Positions 47,040-57,900 of a DNA stretch of 64,000 nt are shown here, one piece after another. Position 1 is the stretch's first letter. Each line of letters opens with the position of its first letter. The stretch covers positions 7,951,001 to 8,015,000 of the forward strand of contig WHVY01000002.1 in assembly GCA_022266195.1 (NCBI GenBank). Direction: 5' to 3'. The translations under genes and the position numbers were made by a program. The notes beneath the pieces are model-generated. The model was not told the origin of the DNA and searched no databases. It saw only the letters and a program-made list of their open reading frames with translations. Source of the stretch: Tetranychus cinnabarinus. Lineage: Eukaryota; Arthropoda; Arachnida; Trombidiformes; Tetranychidae.

Positions 47040-50000
47040 ATGGATACAATGAGTGATATCAATTTAAATGAGGAAACATCAGAGGAAAATGGTGAATTAA
47101 GGAGATCACTGAACTCTTTGGATGGTTGGGATTTTGAAGAGAATAATGAGGTTCCATCTAGGCCAGAGGAGAGCCCGCCTCAGAGACCAAGTTTCTCGCC
47201 AACTGGATCAAATATATCACGAGCCTCTTCTGTTCAAGCTACTGATCAACTTTCCTCTTACAGTCTACCTGGTGCTACTTTGTCTTTTCACCAACAGCCT
47301 TATAGTCATTATCCTCATCAAGGACCAAGTAATTATGGACCCAGTTATTATGGTCCACCACCACAACATGGTGGCCCACTTGCTGGTCCACCTTATTCAA
47401 ACTATCAACCTTACCAAGGTCCACCGCATCCACAAAATCCTAACTTTTATCAACCGATTCCACAATATAGAAATTATCCTAATTATGGTGCACCCTCACC
47501 GGCTCCTGGAATGTATCCTTATTATCCGATGCAAGGTTATGATCAAGGCCGTCAAAGACCCTATCCAAATGAGTTTCAAACTTCTCAACGTTATGACCTT
47601 AATACAAGTAGCTCATCGTTTGACCGTAGTTTTGGTCCAACCAGTTTTCACAATTCAACTATGCCTGCTCCACCAGCTACTAATATGCCTGGTGGTTTTA
47701 CACCGGGTAATGTGCCTCCACCTTTCCCAAGTGCTTATCCTTACCAAGCCCCTAACAATTTACCACCGAACTTTAATGAATGGTATCAGCAGGCCATGCG
47801 ATGGTGGCATGCAAATCGTGCTAAAAGTGAAGCTGGAGGTAGAAGGGCAAGATTGACACCTCCGTTTTATCCAATGCGACATTCAAGAGTAACCTTTGGT
47901 CCATTGAATCAACTTGTCATCGCAAATGGAAAAGATGTAATCATACATCATCTTCAACCAATGTTGATTGATATTGAGAGTCGAATTAGTATCAGTACTT
48001 GGCCTGGTCCTTTAGTGTCGGGATCAACTGACAAGGCGGATATTATGGAATTTATACGAGCTCAAGATGGCCAACATCAGACGATTGGAGAAGCTGTAGA
48101 AGTTTCCTTTTATGATAAACAAAAAAGGCAAATTTGGCAAATATTGAAATTATTAGTGCAATTAAATGGAAATGTTTCCGGTGCTGACATTGCTGAGTTA
48201 CTTTTGTATCACAATGAAGCCGAGTTTTCTGTTGGTGAAAATTCTGAGCTGAATCATTACAGGCGTCTATTGACACTTGGACAGAGAAAAAATGCTCTCG
48301 AATTTGCTACTAAAAATGGTCTCTGGGATCATTTCTGGGCTCTTAGTTGTCTTACTCTATCTCCTGACACTTTAAACTACTCCAATCCTCCTTCGTCCAT
48401 ATTTGAAGCAGCGACTAAATTTATCAACACCAAGTTAAACAACCAGGATGCTCTTTATATCTTGTATAGATGCCTTCTCAACAAATTAACTTTTTATAAC
48501 AAGAATGCTACGAAGCCATTGCCCATTTCAAATTTACAGCACTTCACCATTCTTCTAGCCAATGACTGTGAAATTAATTCTGTTGTCTCTGCAGCAGCTT
48601 CAGAACTTCTAAATTTTATTATAGCCCTCCGAAACAATGATTCACAACATCTTATTGCAATCTCACCCGTTGCTTCCCTGAACAATGACCCAAATGTTAA
48701 ATTGGACTACTCAGAAGAGCTTATCTTCATCAATGAAATTTTCGAGTTCTCCAGAAATTGTGATGAGATAATAGTTGACTTCATTCCTTACAAAGTTTTA
48801 TTTACCTGTAAGTTGTTTGATTTTGGTTTTATTGATCAAGCAAAAAAGTATTGTGAAAAAATTAGAGAAGCTGTTAATTATTACACTAATCAAAGCCCTG
48901 GATTGATTAATTATGCCAATGTTAATTGGGATTATGTGACAAAAATTCTGGACGATTTAGAAAGCCGTATCACCGGCACCCTTATTGGGTCCCCTAGTGA
49001 AAGTTATGTTGCTTCAAGTGATGCAGTGGCTGGTGATGATGATCCATCAGTTTCAGAAGTGTCTGTTGACAATTTAACTGAAGATGTCGGTGGCTTATCC
49101 CTAGGTATCGATGAGGAAAATGCTGGTTCATTAGTTTCCTCACCTCATAAATCACGTTCACCATCAGTAGCTGATGATCAACCCCCTCTCTACCCAAGGC
49201 CTAGCTCAGAGCAATTTCAAAGACCTGAACCAATTTCGTTCACAAGTAGGCCTGAACCATTCAATGTTCTTTCAACACAATCCAGTTCACCACCGGTACC
49301 AAAGCCGATAGAAATACCAACACCGATTCCAGCGATGAAGCCACCATCACCACCATCACCTCCGACGTTGATTAATTCTTCTGTACCTTCTTATTCTAAT
49401 AATTATCCTGAATCTAACCTGAAGCAACAACCACAATCGCTACAAAATCAACAAAATCAACAAAATTTGAATCAACCGGCTTCGATTATGCAACCATCTA
49501 ATCAATTTGCCAATCAAAGGCAAAATCAATCTTGGCGACCAAGACAACGTAGTGACTCTGCATTCAGCTCAGTTGCAGGTGATACTATTACGAGTACACC
49601 ACCACAAACGCCTAGAATAAAAGAACCAACACCTTGGACATCACAAGGAATGTCAATTCAACAAAATCAGCCTTTTGCACAACCGTCTCAATCCTTACAG
49701 TCACAACCTCAACCTTTTCAACAACAGCAGCAGTTACAGCAACAACAACAACCACAACAACAGCTACAACAGCAACTGCAGCCACAACAACAGCAGTTCA
49801 ATCAAGATTTCATTGAATCAGGACAAAGTCAACCGATGAGCTACATCTCTGTTCAATCAGGATATGACTCAAATCGTTATGATGAAAGTGAAGCTGGACA
49901 CAGTTCATTTAAAAACACTAATCATTACAATTTCAATTCAACAACAACCAACGGGCTCGCTCCATCGTCAATCTCAACTCCTATTGTGTCCCCCATAGCT

Positions 50001-50639
50001 TCACCAGCAACAGAATACAATCAAATGAGGAGTAACAGTTTTGATACAGCAGCACAATACCAGGCTAACTCAAATGAACGTGAAACGGAAGTTAAACGCA
50101 ACGAAGAAAAAGAAAGATCCAATGAAGGAGATACATTGGACTCTAAAACTGTAAAACAAAAAGGTGTTCTTGACTTTTTATTCTCAAAATTACCATCATT
50201 ACCTAAACGGGCGGTTCTCCCCGATGACAAAGATCCTTCAATTATTTGGGATGAAAAATTACAAAAATGGATCAATAAAGACGAAAAAGATGACCCAAGC
50301 TCTCCAAATCTTCCACCAGGTCCTCCGAAAATACCAATGTTCAATCAATCAATGGGACCACCAAGTCACGAATCTTCTCAAACAATGCAACCCTTTCTTC
50401 AAAAGCCACCCCAATCATCAAATCAATCGCTCTCGTCATCCAATTTCCCGAACCTTATGAATTCTTCCTCTCAAAGTTTTGGATCAAACCCAATGATTCC
50501 TCCAATGGCAAACAATCTTAATGCTGGAACTTCTTTCAATTTTGGTGATGCAAGTTTCCCTGCCATGGACCCTAGCCGATTGTCATTTGTTAAAAGCAAG
50601 CAAAAAAGATGGGTTGATATTAGCTCTTCTACAAGATGA
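47040..50639 (+). CDS. SEC16: SEC16, COPII coat scaffold at ER exit sites
   Basis: An intronless frame of 1199 residues starting at the first ATG (47040). Sec16 marks ER exit sites and organises COPII vesicle budding. The N-terminal third is Pro/Tyr/Gly/Gln-rich and disordered. The central conserved domain (about 290-650) has the Sec16 helical ACE1-like fold: IGEAVEVSFYDKQ, then NHYRRLLTLGQRKNALEFA, then NGLWDHFWALSCL. The C-terminal conserved region near 1040-1080 reads LPDDKDPSIIWDEKLQKWIN, diagnostic of metazoan Sec16. Between them is a Pro/Ser region and a polyglutamine tract (about 49720-49800). Vertebrate SEC16A has many introns, while here the entire gene is one exon. Confidence 0.95.
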   Translation: MDTMSDINLNEETSEENGELRRSLNSLDGWDFEENNEVPSRPEESPPQRPSFSPTGSNISRASSVQATDQLSSYSLPGATLSFHQQPYSHYPHQGPSNYGPSYYGPPPQHGGPLAGPPYSNYQPYQGPPHPQNPNFYQPIPQYRNYPNYGAPSPAPGMYPYYPMQGYDQGRQRPYPNEFQTSQRYDLNTSSSSFDRSFGPTSFHNSTMPAPPATNMPGGFTPGNVPPPFPSAYPYQAPNNLPPNFNEWYQQAMRWWHANRAKSEAGGRRARLTPPFYPMRHSRVTFGPLNQLVIANGKDVIIHHLQPMLIDIESRISISTWPGPLVSGSTDKADIMEFIRAQDGQHQTIGEAVEVSFYDKQKRQIWQILKLLVQLNGNVSGADIAELLLYHNEAEFSVGENSELNHYRRLLTLGQRKNALEFATKNGLWDHFWALSCLTLSPDTLNYSNPPSSIFEAATKFINTKLNNQDALYILYRCLLNKLTFYNKNATKPLPISNLQHFTILLANDCEINSVVSAAASELLNFIIALRNNDSQHLIAISPVASLNNDPNVKLDYSEELIFINEIFEFSRNCDEIIVDFIPYKVLFTCKLFDFGFIDQAKKYCEKIREAVNYYTNQSPGLINYANVNWDYVTKILDDLESRITGTLIGSPSESYVASSDAVAGDDDPSVSEVSVDNLTEDVGGLSLGIDEENAGSLVSSPHKSRSPSVADDQPPLYPRPSSEQFQRPEPISFTSRPEPFNVLSTQSSSPPVPKPIEIPTPIPAMKPPSPPSPPTLINSSVPSYSNNYPESNLKQQPQSLQNQQNQQNLNQPASIMQPSNQFANQRQNQSWRPRQRSDSAFSSVAGDTITSTPPQTPRIKEPTPWTSQGMSIQQNQPFAQPSQSLQSQPQPFQQQQQLQQQQQPQQQLQQQLQPQQQQFNQDFIESGQSQPMSYISVQSGYDSNRYDESEAGHSSFKNTNHYNFNSTTTNGLAPSSISTPIVSPIASPATEYNQMRSNSFDTAAQYQANSNERETEVKRNEEKERSNEGDTLDSKTVKQKGVLDFLFSKLPSLPKRAVLPDDKDPSIIWDEKLQKWINKDEKDDPSSPNLPPGPPKIPMFNQSMGPPSHESSQTMQPFLQKPPQSSNQSLSSSNFPNLMNSSSQSFGSNPMIPPMANNLNAGTSFNFGDASFPAMDPSRLSFVKSKQKRWVDISSSTR

Positions 50640-51068
50640 CCTAGCCAATTAAATCCCAATCCAGAGAAGAGTTTTGTCTGATTTTCTGACATCCTGTAAA
50701 AAACGGTCGCGAAAACATGATATAAAACTGACATTATTGGTGTAATTTTCATATTTTATTATTACTATTATTATTATTATAATTTAATAATTAGACTTAA
50801 ATTTTTCAGCATTCAAAAAATTTGGTTAATTCTACTAGCCAAAAAACGAAACAACTCGGATAAAATTGATAGTCAAAACTATTCAAGGTTTACTGAATTT
50901 TAAAAAATTTACTATCCAGTATTAAATTATAGTTAACTGAAACAACAAACAACAAAAAAACACTGATCATCGTGTGATTAAAAAAGTTGCTATTAACTTA
51001 ATAGTATCCATCAAATCGTGTTGAATTAAATTAAATGTTTTATGCTAAACTATGAAAGTTGATTATTC
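50640..51068. other. SEC16 3' flank
   Basis: Contains an ATT-rich simple run at 50757-50785 that probably overlaps the polyadenylation region of SEC16. No gene is seen. Confidence 0.5.
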
Positions 51069-51231
51069 TAAAGGGTGTAACAAGTTATAGCTTGCAAATG
51101 AAGGATATAACAAGAAAATTTAACTAGCCGTTATCTTTAAATTTGATGATAACGATGAAGATGCTAAGATGATAGTTCATGTCTATGGTCAAATTTAAAG
51201 ATTTGCAAGCTATAACTTGTTACACCCTTTA
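51069..51231. repeat. Hairpin element with perfect terminal inverted repeats and TA ends
   Basis: The 31 bases at 51069-51099 are the exact reverse complement of 51201-51231. An inner pair (TCTTTAAATTTGA at 51134-51146 and its complement just inside the right arm) extends the stem with a one-sided bulge. Removing the outer TA on each side leaves a 159-base element beginning AAGGGTGTAACAAG. A TA target duplication with short terminal repeats is typical of Tc1/mariner-derived MITEs. There is no coding capacity. Confidence 0.7.
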
Positions 51232-51486
51232 AGAAGATTAAATTACATGTTCTGTTGGATGAAACAAACACAAATCAGCATTAAATGTAATCAAAATGGT
51301 CCGCTTATGATTCATTAGAGTCAAAGAAAATGTTAGTGTTAGTGACTTGGCATTTTAAATTTTTAACCAGGTTGCTTAGCATGAGAAAAGGTTTTCTTTA
51401 GCAGATTGATTCAAAAGATTATGGCCAATCATGATGTTCCCTCAAATTTGTTTAAATTAATATTTGAACAAAGTTTACTAATAAAT

Positions 51487-51558
51487 GGTTCCATGGTGTA
51501 ATGGTTAGCACTCAGGACTCTGAATCCTGCGATCCGAGTTCAAATCTCGGTGGAACCT
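51487..51558 (+). tRNA. tRNA-Gln (anticodon CTG)
   Basis: A 72-base cloverleaf: acceptor GGTTCCA pairs with TGGAACC plus a T discriminator. The D arm is GTGTAATGGTTAGCAC. The anticodon arm is AGGACTCTGAATCCT with CTG in the loop. The T arm is TCCGAGTTCAAATCTCGG-like with the TTCAAAT loop. There is no intron. It reads CAG codons. A T run follows at once. Confidence 0.96.
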
Positions 51559-51560
51559 GA

Positions 51561-51566
51561 TTTTTT
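51561..51566 (+). terminator. RNA polymerase III terminator of tRNA-Gln
   Basis: Six T residues lie two bases after the mature tRNA end, the usual Pol III stop signal. Confidence 0.8.
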
Positions 51567-51959
51567 ATTGACGCATGTTCACTTTTTTTATTTTTTTCAC
51601 TGTAGTTTACTTGAACCCAACAACTGACCTCAAGGCACCTTTTAACTTCACCACAGGTCAAAAATAAACACAACTAAACCTTATTTTCACCTCTTTAGTC
51701 TCATTTTACCCTTGATTTAAGGTTTCCTGACATTTGTCCTTATGAATATAAAATGCCTTTTCATAGGTTATAATTATTATAGCAACATTGTTAGCAGATT
51801 TACGAGTAATCATTGTTTTTAACAATTAGAGGTTTATTAATTTTTTTTTAGCCTAGCCAGCAGCTATTCATTTAAATCAAAATGAAACAATTACAAAATG
51901 GTTATATTACAAGGAGATTTTTTAAATTTGAATAGGAAATATAAAGATTTTAGATTAAT

Positions 51960-54900
51960 TCAATTTCGATTCAATTCTTTCAATGATGAATAATCGGTTG
52001 GAATTGGACCGGAAAAGGCTTCTAGTTTTCTTCCCAGAATCATGTCTGCAGCCTTTTCAGCAATCATAATTACAGCTGCATTAATGTTACCAGAAATAAT
52101 TCTTGGCATAATTGAAGCATCAGCAACTCTTAATCCAGTGATTCCACCGAGCAAACGAAGCTCAGGATCAACAACCGACGATCTATCCCAAGGTGGACCC
52201 ATTTTACATGTTCCAACTACATCGCCTACAGTGCCGGTCATAACCCGAGCCCAACAGGCTAAATATTGATCAGATAACCAATCATAATGATCACAACTTG
52301 GAATCATTAGTGGAACTAATGAGGCTTCAAGATCTTTATAAGGTTTTGATGTTCCAATAGCAAGGGCAGATTTAATTGCTTCAACCATTACCATTATGTC
52401 ATCTGGATGAGTTAAATATAATGGATCAATTAAAGGATAATCAACTGGATTAGCCGTTTTCAGTCTTAACCAACCACGAGATTTGGGTCTAAGTATTACA
52501 GGTAAAATGGTGAATGTATTCAGCGATCGAGTCGAGTTGTACAGCTCTTTCATTTTAACAGTCATCAGTTTACTATTGTCCTGTAAATCACCATTAACTA
52601 AAATTAATTCAATGTCAGGCCAATCACCTGAACTGTTTGTGTATTTAGAAGTCATGAAAGCAACACCTTCAATGCCACCAAAAGATGTTAATGGACCAGA
52701 ACCAGAAACCAGATAACGGAGAAAATTTTGCGGACTAAATATTTCATCAATCTTTAAAGTCTTCACTCCAGATACAGAAAAGGTAATCCCTCCAGTGTAA
52801 GGATGATCATGGAGGTTTTCCCCCACCGGTAAATCAGCAACAATCGGTATCTTAAACAATGGGAAAATAAATACAAAGTTAAAATAAGATCATCTTCAAT
52901 TAAATAACAATTAGTTAATCTCAACCCTCTACAACCAGAGTTATCAACCAGAAACACAACCAAAGCACAATCTGTTGACAAAATTATTATAAAACCGATA
53001 GATTGTAATTAGCTGTAAACTGTTCAAACACTTTATACCTTGAGAGATTCAAGATGATCAGCAGGTCCAACACCAGATACCATTAACAGATGAGGTGTGC
53101 TGATTGTTCCAGCAGTTAATATAATCTCTGATTTGGCATAAACAACAAAGGACAAAGAATCACGGTCAAATTGTACTCCAACTGCTCTTTTATTGTCACC
53201 AAAAAGGATCTGTAATCAAAGATTTAAAATCATTAGAACCAATAAAGTACCAATACAATATGTAAACAATTATACCCGAGTAACACGAGAGTGTAACATG
53301 ATATGTAAATTGTTGCGATCCTTGACTGGCTCCAGAAATGTTTTGTAAGCACTCGATCGTCCACCTTTCCTGATGAAACCTTGAGGAATTGTGAATCCTG
53401 TGAAAATCCAGAAAAGTTAAATACATTGATCAGTTTTATTAATAAATTTCAATGATATATCAACATTACCAGATTGCTTTTGACTATTACAATCAGTTGA
53501 CCGATAACCCAAACTCAATCCAGCTTGAAGCCAGGTTTTACCCAATTCAGAGGTAAATGGTGATTTTGAAATGCCCATTAAGCCACCTTGTCTATGATAA
53601 CCTTTAATTAATGAGAAAGTAGAGTTAATGATAACAATTAAGTGTAACAAAAAGTGTAATTTATTGAAAAATGAGTTGAACAAAACTATTCAAGTGTACC
53701 AATGAATGTTAGGGTTATAAGGGAAGAATCGCAAAAGTCACCAAAATAAGAAGCAATAATCATCTAAAATGTTGAATCATTTCAACAACCAATGGTTAAT
53801 TGTCGTTAAAAATTCACATCTCAATTAATTTAGGGCAAAAATTAAGCCTATTTTAATTGCAGTTAAGAAAAGAACGTAAAATTAATATCATTTCACTCTT
53901 GCTGGCGCTAATATTGTTACACTTAAAACTGGAATAGTTTTTGACCTTATTAATATTTCTTAATTGTTTTCACATTTCAATCAATGAAATTGTCAATACA
54001 AATGATGGTTACGTTTGGCGAAATGATTCAAATCTAAAAATGAAAAGCTAAACCTTTGAATTGGTGAAATGTCTTGAAAATTGAGACTCAGATGAACTTG
54101 TTTTTACTGAAAACAGAACTTTGATAAGATGTTCAGTTAATCGATAACCATATTATTGAGTATTGTTGTACTCGTTAATCATCAAATATGCACTATTAAT
54201 TAAGATTTAATCAACCAAATTAAAGATGCTACTGTTGTCTTTTTTGTCTTCTGAAATTAATATTTGTATTGAAAGTTGCTCCTATTTTACCTTCAATCTT
54301 AATCTTTAACATGTGTTTAATTGAAGGGCTTTCTGATTTAATTCATCGTCTATTTTTTGTCAGGATTAATTGATTGTTTTATGATTAATGTTAAAGTGAC
54401 AATTATAAAGATCAGTAATTGTGTTAACATGCCATTGATTACGTTATACTGTGATTAACGATAAAGGTAAGACAATTTCTTGATGCTCCTTTATATAAAA
54501 TGAAGCTAATTTCAGTAACCAACTGAGATTAATTAGGCATTATAAAGATGTTATCATCAATCGTCAGCAGTGAAGTAATTGTCACATAACCATATTTTGC
54601 TTGTATTTTGTTCATTTTGCTCATCTTGCAACCATTTCTAGTTAACAATTTACAGATTCAAACATTTCCAACTAATTTTGAGCGGTCCTAGCCTTTAATA
54701 ATATTTGGTTCAATCAAATCTGTAACATTAGTTGATTATTATTCATTTCAATTTGTATCTTCAAGGAAAAATTATGTGAATTCAACATTTATGATCCAAA
54801 ATAGTGAACAAGATTCCCATACAATTTTATAGAAGCCAACGTTTTATCAAAGGTTTGTAACTCCTTTTGAATATTTTTTGAAGAAATGAAATTTTCTGGT

Positions 54901-57900
54901 GAAATTGAATGATTTCTGTGGTTGGTGAAAATTTGATTTTGATTGTATTCTTATTTTTGATGATAATAATTTAGACTAGCAATTGAATCGCGAAATATGT
55001 CACTGCTATGGATATAAATGATTTACCCAAAGATCAAGTGTTTAACCGAGATATGAAGGTTTTACCCATTGATAAAATTAACCAGGTTAATAAAGCAACA
55101 GTTGATACAATTGGATTGTTAAGTCTGGTTGTGGCCCTTGTAATTGCCTTCATTGGACTAATTCAATATCATTATTCTCGATTAAAGCAAAAAGAAATGT
55201 TAAAGGATATGAAATCAATCCAGAAAGCTGAAGATCAACTTCACGAGTTACAACGAGAACTGGACAAAGTAAAGATGGAACAATCAATATCAAATAGTGG
55301 TGATGTGATCAAATCAGATGACCAAAACAAGCGACACACCAATCGATCACATTACCATCTGATTGATCCGTCTGGAGGTATGTTATTGAAATAAGATGTT
55401 TACATTGAAATGTTTCTGATTGAACATTTTCTTGTCTCAATTTGTGATTTTAGGAAACACTTCAAATACAGATTACAATCGGATTTATGAACTTGAGGAA
55501 GAGCTATTTCAAACTCGAGAACAATTGAATCGCGCTGAAACTGCATTAGCAAATAAATCATGGGCACCTCCTCATCAACTTCAATTATGGTTACAACTGA
55601 CTCATGAGCTTGAATTGAACCATTACAATACTAAACGACAAGCAGCCGAGACTCAATTAGCTGCTGCCAAAGAAGGGGTAAAATTAATCTTTTAATCCAT
55701 CTTTTGTATAAAAGTGAATTATCACAATTAGATTAAATTTACACATTGATGTCTGTTGTTTTTGTCACCTTTCACATTTTCATTTGTTTTTCCCGTCTAA
55801 CAGTGTGATAAGTTGAAGAAGAAGCGTTCAACCTTTTTTGGTTCATTGAGAGTCGCTCATGGATCTTCAATTGACGATGTCGACAATCGCATTCTTCTGG
55901 CAAAAAGAGCCCTTTCCGAGATAACCAAAGAGTTTAAGGAGCGATCATTTCGTTGGCAGCAAATTGAAGGCCTTTGTGGCTTTGCAATTGTCCATAATCG
56001 CGGAATGGAATCTATCCAAGCTGAAATTGCTCATCTCAATGCAAACATTGATGATGGTTTCTTGGTTGAAATGGAAAGTGAACCATTAAAAAGTAAGATT
56101 AGTGTAAATCTAATATATTGACTGGTTAACCAAACAACAATCAAATAACTGTTTACTTGTACCTTTAGGTCCAGTCATAGCAAAATTTGGGTTCAACCCT
56201 TTTGAGCGATCCTTTCGATCAAGTCATTCATCTGATCATAAATCAAGTCTAAACACATCATCAACATCATCAAGCTATCACTACCAACACCATCTTCAAG
56301 CTAATCAACAAAATAATAATCTAACACATAATAATAGCAATAATTATCTACAGGCAAAGCTTTCAAGAACTGAGGTAATTATTCTGTGTAAACAATAAGA
56401 AGGTGCAAAAAACAATTCAGACTAAATAACATTACCAGATTTTGATTAACTGGTTTGTTTACCATTTCATTTTGTCATTTTTCAACTCATTTCATCTGAA
56501 TTAAGAATATAATCTTCAGAATAAATTGTCACATGATTTAGATAGTGTTATACTTTTATAATAGAAATGGTAATTAGTAATTGCTAATTTCATAAAAGCT
56601 TTGCAATTGTTTTTCGTCTTGATAACTTGATGCTTTTATTTCATTTTCACTATTTTATTTTTATGTTGACTTCACACTTTTAGGCTTCTAACGGTGTGGT
56701 TAGTGTAAATTATCATCAAGAATCAACTGATGGCAGTTCTGAGAGTGATTTAGATGCACCTTCAACTCCTCACCAACAGTTCAACCAGCAACAATCATTG
56801 AATAATCAAGAAAAGGTTACATTTACATTAGGAGAAGGGTAAGGTTAACCTTTTTTCCCATTTTTCTTCCAATCAATTAATCCATTTAAATTTGCTTCAA
56901 AAGTGTTTTAGATGCTGACGCTAGTTTAGCCGATGAATCGCATAACCAATCACCACATCGACGCACATGGAGTTCAATGCGTCGAGCACCGAGACAATCA
57001 CGAAGAAAGGATAAAAAGACTATCGAAAAGTCTAAATCATGTTCGTTAAACATAGTGGAAGGTAAACCTGCAAATGAAACTGAAGGTGTGGACAAGGATC
57101 AACTCCATGGGAGAAAAGACAATCTTTCAAATCAATCGAGATTATCATTAAAAGCCTCTCCAAACAAGACATCGGTTAATGATTTTGATGCTCACAATTC
57201 ATCACCAGATCAATCAGAGACGACGGATGAAGATAGAGCAATTAGTGATCAAGAAAAATCAAAAGATGAACACAAGGAAACTGTCGGTCGATCTGCATCA
57301 TCTACACTCCTCGATAGACATTCATTTTCATTTTATCTGAAAGGTGCAAGAAAACCGTTCAATTTTATGAGTCAAAAACGGAAAAAGTCATCGCCGTCAG
57401 AATTGACTCCAGAGGCCGTTGAATGAACAGATTTAACGGAAAGACATGATGTTGTTACATCAACAATTGTATTGTTAGTTGAAAATCTATTGATTGTTGT
57501 CTCAATGTCTGTATACAGACGAGACATGTTAATTGCCATCTCAATAAAATAGTTTCATTTGATAGACGATATCGTTTATGAATTAAATTTCAATTGACAC
57601 CAGAACAGGGTTACTTTACAGTTATCGTTCTTGTTGAAAATTGATCATGATTGTTATCAATGATGATGATCATTTAACAAATATCCTCATTAACTATTGT
57701 TATTGTTCAATTGGCTATTTAATAGTTTACCAAATGGCTCGTAACAATCAAATGAATCTATTAAATCAGGGTTGTTTACCTTTAAGAAAAAGATACTAAT
57801 TTTTACCATCTTCAACATCATTTACCGAGAAAAGTGAAATAATCATTCAATCTAAATAGTTGTTTAACCAAATCAACAACAATCAACCATAAATGTATTT

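Noticed and set aside
49634..49816. Thr/Ala-rich plus-strand frame
   Set aside because: An out-of-frame reading of the CAG/CAA polyglutamine tract in SEC16.
53602..55007. Possible upstream EF-hand/SAM exons of the STIM-like gene
   Set aside because: No open frame of useful length, no DxDxxG-like segment, and stop codons in all plus frames.
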